Shown piece after piece: positions 26,257 through 34,862 of a stretch of 64,000 nucleotides of DNA (its first letter is position 1; the number at the start of each line of letters is the position of its first letter). The position numbers and the translations under genes are program-made. The notes under the pieces were generated by a model. That model had not been told where the DNA came from. It made no database searches and saw only the letters and a list, made by a program, of their open reading frames with translations. Location: the NCBI RefSeq assembly GCF_016427535.1, contig NZ_JAELXV010000002.1:620001-684000 (forward strand), written 5' to 3'. This DNA comes from Hymenobacter sp. BT559. Its GTDB lineage: Bacteria; Bacteroidota; Bacteroidia; Cytophagales; Hymenobacteraceae.

Positions 26257-26296
26257 GCACCTGGCTTTTGTGAATCGACAAGCTTCTTTCCTCCTT

Positions 26297-26827
26297 ATGC
26301 CCAAGCTGCTTTCTCGGCTGGTGGCCCGGCCCTGGCCGGCGCTGCTGGCGCTAGCCGCCCTCACTACTCTCAGCGCCTGCGACCCCAACCGGGTGTACGA
26401 GGAAAACACCGACCTCAAGTCGCCCACCGGCGACCCCTACGTGTGGGATGTGCAGCAGCGCCCGAGCTTTACGTTTCCGATTGCGGATACTACTGGTCGC
26501 TACGAAGTGTACTTTAACGTGCGCAATGCCTCGGCCTACAGGTTTTATAACCTGTACCTGAAGCACACGCTCACTGGCCCCGATGGCCGCGTGGTGGGCC
26601 AGCCGCTGCTGCACTACATGCCGCTCTTCGACCCCAAAACCGGCGAGCCACTGGGCTCAGGCGCGGGCGACATTTTCGACCACCAGTTCCTGGCCCTACG
26701 AGATGTGCACTTTGCTCGCCCCGGCAACTACAAAGTGACCCTAGAGCAGTACATGCGCCAAAATCAGCTGCCTGGCATTATGTCGGTGGGTGTACGCGTG
26801 GTAAAGGCTGACGCTGGGAAAAAGTAA
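26297..26827 (+). CDS. gldH: Gliding motility lipoprotein GldH
   Basis: A 176-residue lipoprotein: signal with basic n-region, hydrophobic LLALAALTTLSAC and lipobox cysteine near residue 28. The mature part matches GldH: DPNRVYEENTDL, F.IADT.G.Y.VYFNVRNAS.Y.FYNLYL, and a closing strand YKVTLEQYMRQNQLPGI. GldH is required for gliding in Flavobacterium johnsoniae and is associated with the T9SS/gliding apparatus. The open frame continues upstream to 25946 in the third frame of ricT, but the lipoprotein signal fixes ATG 26297. Confidence 0.92.
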   Translation: MPKLLSRLVARPWPALLALAALTTLSACDPNRVYEENTDLKSPTGDPYVWDVQQRPSFTFPIADTTGRYEVYFNVRNASAYRFYNLYLKHTLTGPDGRVVGQPLLHYMPLFDPKTGEPLGSGAGDIFDHQFLALRDVHFARPGNYKVTLEQYMRQNQLPGIMSVGVRVVKADAGKK

Positions 26828-26835
26828 GTATAGCT

Positions 26836-26904
26836 CCTAGGTCTACTAAAAAAGCGGGCGCAACGTCGGTATGACGTTGCGCCCGCTTTTTTAGTAGACC
26901 TAGG
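26836..26904. terminator. Very long bidirectional terminator, 32-bp perfect stem
   Basis: Arms 26836-26867 and 26873-26904 are perfectly complementary; loop of 5 bases. A CCTAGG lies at each outer end and A6/T6 runs lie within the arms. It fills nearly the whole gap between gldH (ends 26827) and the convergent oxidoreductase (ends 26907). Confidence 0.92.
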
Positions 26905-26906
26905 GA

Positions 26907-28301
26907 TTACTTTATGTCTTTGAAGGCCACGTTCAAGCCTTCGGCCCAAACGGGGTGGGCTATTACCATTTCGGCGAGCTCTTGATAGACTAAGCCACCG
27001 GCCATGGCCACTTGCACAATAGTCATAATCTCGCCAGCTTCGGGACCTAGGATGGCCGCGCCAATGATGCGGTCATCGGGCCCCACCAGCATTTTCCAGA
27101 AGCCTACGTCATCGCCGGTCTGCTGGGCGCGGCTGATTTTCTTCACCGGCGTCACGCTCACGCGGTAGTCAATGCCCTGGTCTTTCGCCTGCGTTTCGCT
27201 CAGGCCGATGCGGCCGAGGGCAGGGTCGGTGAAGACACAGTAGGGGAGAGGACGCTGCTTGGCCGAGCGGCGCGGGCCTTCGTGCAGCAAGTTGTTGCGC
27301 ACCACGCGGTAGTCGTCGTAGCTGAGGTGCGTAAACTGCGGCCCGCCGTGCACATCGCCTAGGGCGTAAATGTGGTCTACGTTGGATTGCAAACGGGTAT
27401 TCACTTCAATATAGCCCTGCTCGTCGGTCTTAACGCCGGCTAGCTCCAGCCCTAGGTTCTCGGTATTGGGCTTGCGGCCGGTAGCCACCAGCAGGTGGGT
27501 GCCATGCAGGCGACGCTCGCCCTGGCGGGTGCTAGTGGCAAGAGTAAACTGACCTTCGGCGTTTTGTGACACGTGATGCACCTCGGCGTTCATGATAAAC
27601 TCGATGCCATCGTCCGTCAGGGCCTGTTGCAGCACCTGGCACACGTCGTCGTCTTCGCGCTCCAGCACCTGCCCGCTGTGCTCCACAATGGTAATGCGGC
27701 TGCCAAAGCGCAGAAACATCTGGCCAAACTCCAGTCCGATATAGCCGCCTCCCAGAATGAGCAAGTGCTCGGGCACTTCTTCTAGGCTAAGCAGCTCGGT
27801 AGTGGTCAAGAATTTAGTGTCGGCCAGGCCAGGCACTGGTGGCACAGCCGCGTGTGTGCCCGTGTTCACAAAAATTTGCTTGGCGGTAATCTCGCTGCTA
27901 CGCTCCTTGGTTTCCTGCACGCGCACTTGGTGCGGGCCGGTGAAGGCCGCTTGGCCGCGCACTACCGTAATATTTTCGTGCTCGGGCGCCAACGATTCGG
28001 TAAGGCTGCGGCGCGATTTAGCGAGTAGCTTTTCTTTGCGCGCCACCACGGCTGGCATGTCTATCTCGACTTCGCCCCGCACGTACACCCCTAGGTTGGC
28101 GGCGGTGTGCACCTGGTGGGCGCGGGTGGCCGAGGCCAGTAAGGTTTTGGTGGGTACGCAGCCGTAGTTGAGGCACGAGCCGCCCATCTGCGCGGCTTCT
28201 ACCAGAATAACTTTTTGGCCAGCTTCGGCCAGTGCTTTCGCTAGGGGGTTACCAGCTTGGCCGGAGCCGATGATGAGGGCATCGCAAGAATAATCAGACA
28301 T
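26907..28301 (-). CDS. FAD-dependent pyridine nucleotide-disulfide oxidoreductase
   Basis: A 464-residue flavoprotein of the lipoamide dehydrogenase / mercuric reductase / glutathione reductase group. Seen: FAD motif IIGSGQAG (10-17), redox-active CLNYGC (Cys43, Cys48), NAD(P) motif GGGYIGLEF, second FAD motif YALGDV, and the C-terminal HPVWAEGL with the active-site His-Glu pair. There is no HMA domain and no vicinal C-terminal Cys pair, so mercuric reductase activity is unlikely. Neighbouring genes give no pathway, so it may be a soluble transhydrogenase-like or general disulfide reductase. ATG 28301 is chosen over an upstream start at 28322. Confidence 0.85.
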   Translation of the reverse strand: MSDYSCDALIIGSGQAGNPLAKALAEAGQKVILVEAAQMGGSCLNYGCVPTKTLLASATRAHQVHTAANLGVYVRGEVEIDMPAVVARKEKLLAKSRRSLTESLAPEHENITVVRGQAAFTGPHQVRVQETKERSSEITAKQIFVNTGTHAAVPPVPGLADTKFLTTTELLSLEEVPEHLLILGGGYIGLEFGQMFLRFGSRITIVEHSGQVLEREDDDVCQVLQQALTDDGIEFIMNAEVHHVSQNAEGQFTLATSTRQGERRLHGTHLLVATGRKPNTENLGLELAGVKTDEQGYIEVNTRLQSNVDHIYALGDVHGGPQFTHLSYDDYRVVRNNLLHEGPRRSAKQRPLPYCVFTDPALGRIGLSETQAKDQGIDYRVSVTPVKKISRAQQTGDDVGFWKMLVGPDDRIIGAAILGPEAGEIMTIVQVAMAGGLVYQELAEMVIAHPVWAEGLNVAFKDIK

Positions 28302-28490
28302 AAAAAGACAAACTGAGGCCACTGGACAGGCGGCGCCTTGCTATACGCGAATTACCGACCCACGACCGGGCTAATTTGTAAATTATGCTCGTGCAACGTT
28401 TGGCCTGGGGCTTGGCTCTCAGCAGGAAAGCTAGGGTACTAGCGCTGCTGCGACTTTCTTTGCACCACTTATTCTACTTCCGCTACACCT

Positions 28491-29267
28491 ATGGTTCATC
28501 GCTACATAAAAACAGGAGTAAGTGCCTTGCTGCTAGGTATAAGCGGCTGCTCGGTGTACGTGCCCATGCAGGGCGCCGCCCCTGAAATCCGAGCCAAGGG
28601 CGAGGCGGAAATAACTGGTAGCTGGGCCCTCAGCGACCGTGTTGATTTTGGGGCAACTTATTCGCCCGTGTCGCACGTGTTGGTGCGCGCTGCCGTCAGT
28701 TTCAAAGGCAGCCGCCCGGGCCAAGACAGTGCCAGCTACGCCCGAAACAACCAGTACGAGCTAGCCGTGGGCACCTACTGGCCCCTAGGCCAGCACTGGC
28801 TGGTGGGCGGGCTGGCCGGCTTTGGGCGGGCGCAAGCCCAAGCGCGCTACATCGACGACGGGGCAACCCTCCTCACGTTTCGCGAGCCCATCCAGCACCA
28901 GCTCGATGGCGCGTACAGCAAGTATTCGGGCGAGGCGTATGCCACCTTTCAACCCAGCCCACTGGTCAGCTTGGGGCTGGCATACCGGGTGGTGCAGCTA
29001 CGCCTCACCAACGTTACCGACCTAGGTGTGCCGGTGACTGCGGCGCCCATTCTGCGCCAGGAGCCTATGCTTTATTTTCGCCTGCGGCCCGACTTTGCCC
29101 AGCGCAGCTTGCAGTTTCAGTTTGCCCTAGGTGCCTCCAGCACCTTCGGCTACAACGCACGCACCGCCAACGATAAGGCCGACCCGGTTCGGCAGTTCAA
29201 GCTGGGGCGCAGCTACACGTCGGTGGGCGTGGCGTTCTACCCGCACTTGCTGTGGAGCAAAAAGTAA
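28491..29267 (+). CDS. Putative outer-membrane beta-barrel lipoprotein
   Basis: A 258-residue protein with lipobox LLGISGC (Cys20) and a mature part of about 8-10 amphipathic strands (LVRAAVSFKG, YELAVGTYW, VSLGLAYRVVQL, TSVGVAFYPHLLW). It looks like a small outer-membrane barrel with a lipidated N-terminus. The function is unknown. It ends only 17 bases from the convergent lipoprotein gene, with no room for a terminator between them. Confidence 0.68.
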   Translation: MVHRYIKTGVSALLLGISGCSVYVPMQGAAPEIRAKGEAEITGSWALSDRVDFGATYSPVSHVLVRAAVSFKGSRPGQDSASYARNNQYELAVGTYWPLGQHWLVGGLAGFGRAQAQARYIDDGATLLTFREPIQHQLDGAYSKYSGEAYATFQPSPLVSLGLAYRVVQLRLTNVTDLGVPVTAAPILRQEPMLYFRLRPDFAQRSLQFQFALGASSTFGYNARTANDKADPVRQFKLGRSYTSVGVAFYPHLLWSKK

Positions 29268-29284
29268 GGGAAAGTGCAACCTGC

Positions 29285-30400
29285 CTAGAGCTTGGGCCGC
29301 GACTCAAAAAACTGGCTGAGCGGGCGCTTGTAGAGCCCGCCAGTAGTGCCAATATATACCGTGTCGCCCAGCTGCTCCAGGCCCGTAAGGCGTCCCTGGC
29401 CCAGGCCATCGCTTTTTAGCTCGCGCAAGCGGTAGCTGGTGCCATTCCAGCGTAGCGTGTAAAGGAGGTTAACTAACCCGTGTTTTACCCCGACCAAGCT
29501 GTCGCTTACCACGTGGTAAGTGCTGGCGTTGAAGGCGTCGGGTGTATTGGTATAGCGCTGCCATGTTTCGCCATCGTCCGTCGATTTTAGGATAGAGCTA
29601 GAAGATTCTACCAGGTATACCGTGCCCTGCCACTTGTAGCAGGTATCGGTATAGTTGGGGCCGAAAACGCGCTTGAACGAGCCGTCTTCGCGTACCTTAA
29701 ATAATCCTTCGTCCTCGCAATTAACTAGGAAATAATCATCCACGGCGATTATCCAACGTACCGTCGAATTAGTTGATAAAATAGTTCGGGGAATAGATAC
29801 TGTCCGCGATTTAGCTTGCAGCACGGCGCCAGTGCCAAACGGCTGAAGCTCGACTTGGCTCAACACAAACCGCAGGGAGCTGCGATTGCTGGAGTAATAA
29901 CTAAATAGGAGGTAGTTATGGCGGTCGATGGCTCCGAAGGCCTCCTGGTTTATAACCGAATTGGGAACGATACCCAGCGCCAGTGGGTCGAGCTGCCGCA
30001 GCCGGATGCGAGTGGCGGAAAGGGAAGACAACGGCTCGCGGGGCCTGATTAAATACACTAGAGTATCCAGCGAAGGCGTGGCGATAAAAGCGGCGCTCAT
30101 GGGCAGGCGCAGGTTCACATCGCTCGAAAAACCTGTGGAGGCTCCATACACATACCTTCCGCCGCTCGCCGAGGTCAAGGCAGGGGTAGGAGACACCGTA
30201 GTCATCAGATTAGGATGTTGCAAGTACAAGGAGTTGGCATCCTTGGTCATGTTCAGAATAATCTGCTGATTGCCATATAACCCACCCGATGGGGCCCAAC
30301 TGTACACTTTATCTTGAATGACAATCTTTTCAACTTCCTTCTTACAAGCTCCAAGCAGCAAGACGAGGCAACCTAAGGCAACGTGTATAATACAGCGCAT
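29285..30400 (-). CDS. Lipoprotein with BNR/propeller-like repeats
   Basis: A 371-residue lipoprotein: MRCIIHVALGCLVLLLGAC with lipobox LLGAC, then KKEVEK. The mature protein has strand-rich repeats with an Asp-box-like motif STDDGETW, as in sialidase/BNR and photosystem-assembly propellers, and a final blade GDTVYIGTTGGLYK. A binding or sensor role at the cell surface is plausible, but no catalytic residues are evident. ATG 30400 is used rather than the TTG two codons earlier. This stretch is somewhat less G+C-rich than its neighbours. Confidence 0.7.
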   Translation of the reverse strand: MRCIIHVALGCLVLLLGACKKEVEKIVIQDKVYSWAPSGGLYGNQQIILNMTKDANSLYLQHPNLMTTVSPTPALTSASGGRYVYGASTGFSSDVNLRLPMSAAFIATPSLDTLVYLIRPREPLSSLSATRIRLRQLDPLALGIVPNSVINQEAFGAIDRHNYLLFSYYSSNRSSLRFVLSQVELQPFGTGAVLQAKSRTVSIPRTILSTNSTVRWIIAVDDYFLVNCEDEGLFKVREDGSFKRVFGPNYTDTCYKWQGTVYLVESSSSILKSTDDGETWQRYTNTPDAFNASTYHVVSDSLVGVKHGLVNLLYTLRWNGTSYRLRELKSDGLGQGRLTGLEQLGDTVYIGTTGGLYKRPLSQFFESRPKL

Positions 30401-30494
30401 ATACAATAGGATAAGGAAATAGAAAGGGCAAAATAATAGCCCCAGCGTTGGCCGGAGCTATTAAAGGGCTTATAAGCAAAAGGATAACAGCAGC

Positions 30495-31376
30495 TTACTT
30501 GCTCCCTAGTACGCGGAGCATAGTTTCGCCAATCTCGGCGGGCGAATCCACTACGTGGATGCCGCACTCGCGCATGATGGCCATCTTAGCAGCGGCCGTG
30601 TCGTCGGCGCCACCTACGATGGCACCAGCGTGGCCCATGCGGCGGCCGGGAGGTGCCGTCTGGCCAGCGATGAAGCCTACCACGGGCTTCTTGTTACCAT
30701 TTTCCTTAATCCAGCGAGCGGCTTCGGCTTCCATGCCGCCGCCGATTTCGCCAATCATCACGATGCCTTCGGTTTCGGGGTCGTTCATCAGCAGCTCTAC
30801 CGCCTGCTTGGTGGTGGTGCCGATGATGGGGTCGCCACCGATGCCGATGGCCGTGGTCTGGCCCAGGCCGGCTTTGGTGAGCTGGTCGACGGCTTCGTAA
30901 GTCAGAGTACCCGACTTCGACACGATGCCTACACGGCCTTTCTGGAAGATGAAGCCGGGCATGATGCCCACTTTGCACTCGCCAGCGGTGATAACGCCGG
31001 GGCAGTTCGGGCCTACCATCGTGATGCCGGGGCGGTCCTTGAGGTAGTGCTTCACGGCAATCATGTCCTTGGTCGGGATGCCTTCCGTGATGGTTACAAT
31101 AACCTTGATGCCAGCTTGGGCAGCTTCCAAAATTGCGTCGGCGGCAAATGCCGGGGGCACGAAGATGATGCTGGTATCGGCTTGGGTAGCAGCTACGGCG
31201 TCGGCCACGGTGTTGAACACGGGGCGACCTAGGTGCTCGGTGCCGCCCTTGCCGGGCGTTACGCCACCCACTACTTGGGTGCCATAATCCATCATTTGCT
31301 GCGCGTGGAACGAGCCTTCGGAGCCGGTGAAGCCCTGCACGATGACCTTGGAATCTTTATTGACGAGAACGCTCAT
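30495..31376 (-). CDS. sucD: Succinate-CoA ligase (ADP-forming) subunit alpha
   Basis: A 293-residue alpha subunit of succinyl-CoA synthetase (TCA cycle). It has the CoA-binding domain at the N-terminus ([24 protein letters not shown]), [10 protein letters not shown], and the phospho-histidine loop GHAGAIVGG near 247-255. Complete and of normal length. sucC is not adjacent, as is common in Bacteroidota. It is divergent from a cysteine-synthase-like gene, with a -7 box for each direction in the 152-base gap. Confidence 0.97.
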   Translation of the reverse strand: MSVLVNKDSKVIVQGFTGSEGSFHAQQMMDYGTQVVGGVTPGKGGTEHLGRPVFNTVADAVAATQADTSIIFVPPAFAADAILEAAQAGIKVIVTITEGIPTKDMIAVKHYLKDRPGITMVGPNCPGVITAGECKVGIMPGFIFQKGRVGIVSKSGTLTYEAVDQLTKAGLGQTTAIGIGGDPIIGTTTKQAVELLMNDPETEGIVMIGEIGGGMEAEAARWIKENGNKKPVVGFIAGQTAPPGRRMGHAGAIVGGADDTAAAKMAIMRECGIHVVDSPAEIGETMLRVLGSK

Positions 31377-31410
31377 GGGCGGCTGACTTGTTGGGAGGAA
31401 TGAATTGGGG

Positions 31411-31418
31411 CAAAAGTA
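31411..31418 (-). promoter_or_regulatory. -7 promoter box (TACTTTTG) for sucD
   Basis: Exact TAnnTTTG match on the minus strand, 35 bases upstream of ATG 31376. Confidence 0.6.
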
Positions 31419-31479
31419 GGGCCGGGCCGGGCATTCTGCACCGCCTAGCTCGCCGCCGCCCGCACCTAGGGCCCCTGCC

Positions 31480-31487
31480 TACCTTTG
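31480..31487 (+). promoter_or_regulatory. -7 promoter box (TACCTTTG) for the cysteine-synthase-like gene
   Basis: Exact TAnnTTTG match, 42 bases before ATG 31529. Confidence 0.6.
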
Positions 31488-31528
31488 TGGCTTCGTAACT
31501 GCTTCACTTCCCCTCCCACCTACTCACC

Positions 31529-32506
31529 ATGTATTTTAATCATATCATAGAGACCCTCGGCAACACGCCCCTCGTGCGACTCAACAAAGTGACCGAAGGT
31601 ATCAAAGGCACTGTACTCGCTAAGGTAGAGTATTTTAACCCCGGAAACTCGGTGAAGGACCGTATGGCCCTGCGCATGATAGAAGACGCCGAGGCGGCCG
31701 GTATTCTCAAGCCCGGCGGCACTATTATCGAAGGCACTAGCGGCAACACGGGCATGGGCCTAGCCCTCACAGCCATTGCGAAAGGCTACAAAACCATCTT
31801 CGTGATGAGCGACAAGCAGAGCAAGGAAAAGCAGGACATCTTGCGCGCTGTGGGTGCCGAGGTGGTCATTTGCCCCGTCGATGTGGCCCCCGAAGACCCT
31901 AGGAGCTACTACTCGGTGGCCAAGCGCCTGAATGCCGAAACGCCCAACTCGTTCTATCCCAACCAGTACGACAACATGTCGAACACGGCGGCGCACTACG
32001 AGGCTACTGGCCCTGAAATCTGGACCGGTACTGAGGGCAAAATCACGCACTTCGCGGCGGGGGTAGGCACGGGCGGTACCATCTGCGGCACCAGCAAGTA
32101 CCTGAAGGAGCAAAATCCTGCGCTCTTTACCCTAGGTATCGACACCTACGGCTCGGTGTTTAAGAAGTATAAGGAGACCGGGATTTTTGACGAAAACGAA
32201 ATTTATCCTTACAAAACCGAGGGTATTGGCGAAGACATTCTGCCCAAGAACGTGGACTTCGACGTCATCGACCAATTTATCAAAGTGACTGACCAGGATG
32301 GCGCTCTCATGACCCGCCGCCTGGCCAAAGAAGAAGGCCTGTTTGTGGGCTGGAGCTGCGGCTCGGCCACGCACGGCGCGCTCGAATACGCCCGCGAGCA
32401 CCTCAAGGAAGACGACACCATGGTAATTGTACTGCCCGACCACGGCACGCGCTACTTAGGCAAAATTTACAACGACGACTGGATGCGCGCCCAGGGCTGG
32501 ATTTAG
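31529..32506 (+). CDS. PLP-dependent cysteine synthase / cystathionine beta-synthase-like enzyme
   Basis: A 325-residue fold-type II PLP enzyme. The Schiff-base lysine is Lys43 in NPGNSVKDR, the PLP/substrate loop TSGNTG is at 70-75, and the phosphate-binding loop GVGTGGT follows. The sequence (QSKEKQDILRAVGAEV, WSCGSATHGAL) is closer to cystathionine beta-synthase than to CysK, but the regulatory CBS-domain pair is absent. It probably makes cystathionine or cysteine from serine derivatives; the sequence alone does not decide. Single gene with its own promoter. Confidence 0.88.
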   Translation: MYFNHIIETLGNTPLVRLNKVTEGIKGTVLAKVEYFNPGNSVKDRMALRMIEDAEAAGILKPGGTIIEGTSGNTGMGLALTAIAKGYKTIFVMSDKQSKEKQDILRAVGAEVVICPVDVAPEDPRSYYSVAKRLNAETPNSFYPNQYDNMSNTAAHYEATGPEIWTGTEGKITHFAAGVGTGGTICGTSKYLKEQNPALFTLGIDTYGSVFKKYKETGIFDENEIYPYKTEGIGEDILPKNVDFDVIDQFIKVTDQDGALMTRRLAKEEGLFVGWSCGSATHGALEYAREHLKEDDTMVIVLPDHGTRYLGKIYNDDWMRAQGWI

Positions 32507-32563
32507 CTCGGCAGTAGCTGAATAAAATAGCCACAACGGTAGGAAGGAGTAAGCCGAGCGTGG

Positions 32564-32571
32564 TAACTTCG
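32564..32571 (+). promoter_or_regulatory. Possible -7 box (TAACTTCG) for the response regulator
   Basis: One mismatch to TAnnTTTG, 48 bases before ATG 32620. Confidence 0.3.
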
Positions 32572-32619
32572 TAGGAGTATAACAATAAGCAAACAATCTA
32601 AGAGTCTAATAAACTACCT

Positions 32620-33048
32620 ATGGAAGTGCTCAACCATATTGTGCTGGTGGATGACAACGAGACGACCAGCTTCCTCAATAATCGGTTGCTGAGCCGCCTG
32701 GCGCTGGCGAAGAAGGTTAGCACCTTCACGCGGGCCGAGGAAGCCAGCCGCATCTTGTGGGAAGACGCCCAAGCCACGTCTGAGGCGGCCGCCGACCTCG
32801 TGTTTGTCGATTTGAAAATGCCCGGCATGAGTGGCTTCGACTTCCTGGAGCAGTACAACAAGCTGCCTGCCGCCGTGCAAGAGCGCACCGTGGTGGCCGT
32901 GCTCACGACCTCGATGCACGCCGCCGACACGGCCCGCGTGGCGCAGTACCCCAACGTGGAGTACCTCACCAAGCCGCTTACCGAAGAAAAGCTGCAGCGC
33001 CTGCTCGCCAAGCGCTTCGATATCAACTTGGCCGTATCCGCCAAGTAG
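32620..33048 (+). CDS. Single-domain response regulator
   Basis: A 142-residue stand-alone receiver (CheY-like) domain. The acidic pair is Asp11-Asp12, the phospho-acceptor is Asp64 in LVFVDLKMPGM, the conserved Thr/Ser is at 97-98 and Lys118 is in TKPL. There is no output domain, so it probably acts by protein contacts in a phosphorelay or with a chemotaxis-like partner. No histidine kinase is adjacent. The stop is followed after 2 bases by a 70-bp perfect palindrome. Confidence 0.92.
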   Translation: MEVLNHIVLVDDNETTSFLNNRLLSRLALAKKVSTFTRAEEASRILWEDAQATSEAAADLVFVDLKMPGMSGFDFLEQYNKLPAAVQERTVVAVLTTSMHAADTARVAQYPNVEYLTKPLTEEKLQRLLAKRFDINLAVSAK

Positions 33049-33050
33049 CG

Positions 33051-33120
33051 CCCTAGGTACTAAAAAGCGGGGCCCACGCAACACTAGTGTTGCGTGGGCC
33101 CCGCTTTTTAGTACCTAGGG
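33051..33120. terminator. 70-bp perfect palindrome acting as bidirectional terminator
   Basis: Every base from 33051 to 33085 pairs with 33120 to 33086, with no unpaired loop; the centre is ACACTAGTGT. CCCTAGG/CCTAGGG lies at the ends and A5/T5 runs lie inside the arms. It exactly fills the gap between the response regulator stop and the convergent adenine deaminase stop. Confidence 0.93.
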
Positions 33121-33125
33121 CGCGG

Positions 33126-34778
33126 CTAGCGCACAAACTCAAATTTGTCTCCGTCGAACAAGCCTTTGTCGCTGAGCTTGAGGCTAGGTATCACGAGCAG
33201 TGCCATAAAGGACAACGTCATGAATGGGGCCTGCAGCCCCGAGCGTAGCTCGATTTTAGCAAAGTCATCGAGCCTCGAATACGCCGCGGCCACCTCAGGG
33301 CCGGGCTGGTCTGACATGAGGCCTGCCACCGGCAGGGGCAGCACGTGCTCGGCGCCCGCGGGGCCCACGGCGGCCAGGCCGCCCTGCGCCGCCACTACTA
33401 GGTTGATGGCGCGGGCTATGTTCTCATCGTCAACGCCCACGGCCGTGATGTTGTGCGAGTCGTGACCCACGCTGCTGGCCAGCGCCCCCGCTTGCAGCCC
33501 AAAGCCCTTGATGAAGGCCACGGCCGGCGTGGCCCCCGGTGCGTAGCGGTTCAGCACTACTAGCTTGAGCACATCCTGCTCTTGGTCGGGCTGGATATAG
33601 CCGCCCGCTGCGGGAAGCCCTAGGTCGCGCCGAGCCGTGATGAGCTGACCATCAAAACACTCGATAACCGGCGTGAGCAGGTGGCCTCCCGCCACAGCCA
33701 CAGCTAGGTCGGCGGCCTGCACCGGCTGGGCATGGAAGTTATTAAGCACCTCTACTGGCGCGGCAGGCAGTAGGCACTGCCCGTTTTCGGCCACCAGCAC
33801 CCCATCGAGGTAGGTTTGCTGCACTGCAAACTCCGTGAGGTCACCTACCACAATAAAATCGGCGGGGTCACCTAGGCGCAGCTGGCCCACTGGCAGGTGG
33901 TAGTGCGCCACCGGGTTGAGGCAGGCTATTTGCAAAACCTCAAATACGCTGTACCCGAGGGCCACCGCTCGCTGCACCAGCTGGTTGATGTGGCCCAGCA
34001 GCAGCGTATCGGGGTGCTTGTCGTCCGAGCAAAACATGAGGCAGTCGTAGTAGCGCGGCAGCAACTCAATGAGCGCGTCGAAGTTGCGCGCCGCCGAGCC
34101 TTCCCGGATAAGCACTTTCATGTCGGCGGCCAGCTTATCGCGCGCTTCCTCGGCCGTGAAGCACTCGTGGTCGGTGCTGATGCCGGCGCTGGCGTAGCGC
34201 TCGGCATCGGCCCCGCGCAGGCCGGGCGCGTGGCCGTCTACGGGGCGGCCGTAGCGCAGGGCTAGGTCTATTTTTTCCATCACCACGGGGTCGCGGTTCA
34301 GCACGCCGGGCCAATTCATCATCTCGGCCAGGTAGCCAATTTTGGGATTCTGAAACAGCGCCTCGATATCGGCGGCCGTAATCTCGGCCCCAGCCGTTTC
34401 GAAAGGCGTGGCCGGCACGCAGCTCGGCGCCCCAAAGCAAAACTTAAACGGCACCTGGGTCGCATTGTCGAGCATATACTGCACGCCGGCCACCCCCAGC
34501 ACATTGCCGATTTCGTGGGGGTCGCTCACGGTGGCTACCGTGCCGTGCGGCAAGGCTAGGCGCGCAAATTCGCTAGGCACCAGCAAAGAGCTTTCGACGT
34601 GCACGTGCGCATCCACAAAGCCCGGTAGGGCGTAGGGGAGGGCAGGGTCGGGGCCGGAGGCATCGGGTAGGGCGTCGATAGCAGCAATGCGGCCCTCGGC
34701 CACGCGCAGCGTAGCGGGGTAAATGATGCGCGCCGGGATATCGACCAGGTTAACGGAAAGCGAAAATTCAGAAGCCAT
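33126..34778 (-). CDS. ade: Adenine deaminase
   Basis: A 550-residue amidohydrolase that converts adenine to hypoxanthine in purine salvage. Metal-binding GFVDAHVHVESS is at about 53-64. DGHAPGLRG, STDHECFTAEEA and the conserved FCSDDKHPDTLL follow. The C-terminal domain carries GHDSHNITAVG, typical of Ade. Complete and of family length (about 550-590). It lies convergent with the response regulator and divergent from a small lipoprotein gene. Confidence 0.95.
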   Translation of the reverse strand: MASEFSLSVNLVDIPARIIYPATLRVAEGRIAAIDALPDASGPDPALPYALPGFVDAHVHVESSLLVPSEFARLALPHGTVATVSDPHEIGNVLGVAGVQYMLDNATQVPFKFCFGAPSCVPATPFETAGAEITAADIEALFQNPKIGYLAEMMNWPGVLNRDPVVMEKIDLALRYGRPVDGHAPGLRGADAERYASAGISTDHECFTAEEARDKLAADMKVLIREGSAARNFDALIELLPRYYDCLMFCSDDKHPDTLLLGHINQLVQRAVALGYSVFEVLQIACLNPVAHYHLPVGQLRLGDPADFIVVGDLTEFAVQQTYLDGVLVAENGQCLLPAAPVEVLNNFHAQPVQAADLAVAVAGGHLLTPVIECFDGQLITARRDLGLPAAGGYIQPDQEQDVLKLVVLNRYAPGATPAVAFIKGFGLQAGALASSVGHDSHNITAVGVDDENIARAINLVVAAQGGLAAVGPAGAEHVLPLPVAGLMSDQPGPEVAAAYSRLDDFAKIELRSGLQAPFMTLSFMALLVIPSLKLSDKGLFDGDKFEFVR

Positions 34779-34838
34779 AAGCCGTAGAATAAACTAGTTG
34801 CCCCCCGCTGCACGTTGGGCAACCTAGCTGAAGTAAAG

Positions 34839-34846
34839 TACTTTTG
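34839..34846 (+). promoter_or_regulatory. Full Bacteroidota promoter (TTG-N21-TACTTTTG)
   Basis: The -33 TTG is at 34815-34817 and the -7 box TACTTTTG at 34839-34846, a 21-base spacer. It ends 16 bases before the GTG of the small lipoprotein gene at 34863. Confidence 0.7.
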
Positions 34847-34862
34847 ATAAAAACTATTTGCC

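Noticed and set aside
25946..26296. Long open frame continuous with gldH, and two long antisense frames (25383-26168, 25648-26427) over the ricT tail
   Set aside because: They arise from the stop-poor GC-rich repeat coding of the ricT tail. The GldH lipoprotein signal fixes its start at 26297, and the antisense products are low-complexity with no family resemblance.
26907..28301. Mercuric reductase or dihydrolipoamide dehydrogenase assignment
   Set aside because: No HMA domain or C-terminal Cys pair for mercury, and no 2-oxoacid dehydrogenase genes nearby; kept as a general disulfide oxidoreductase.
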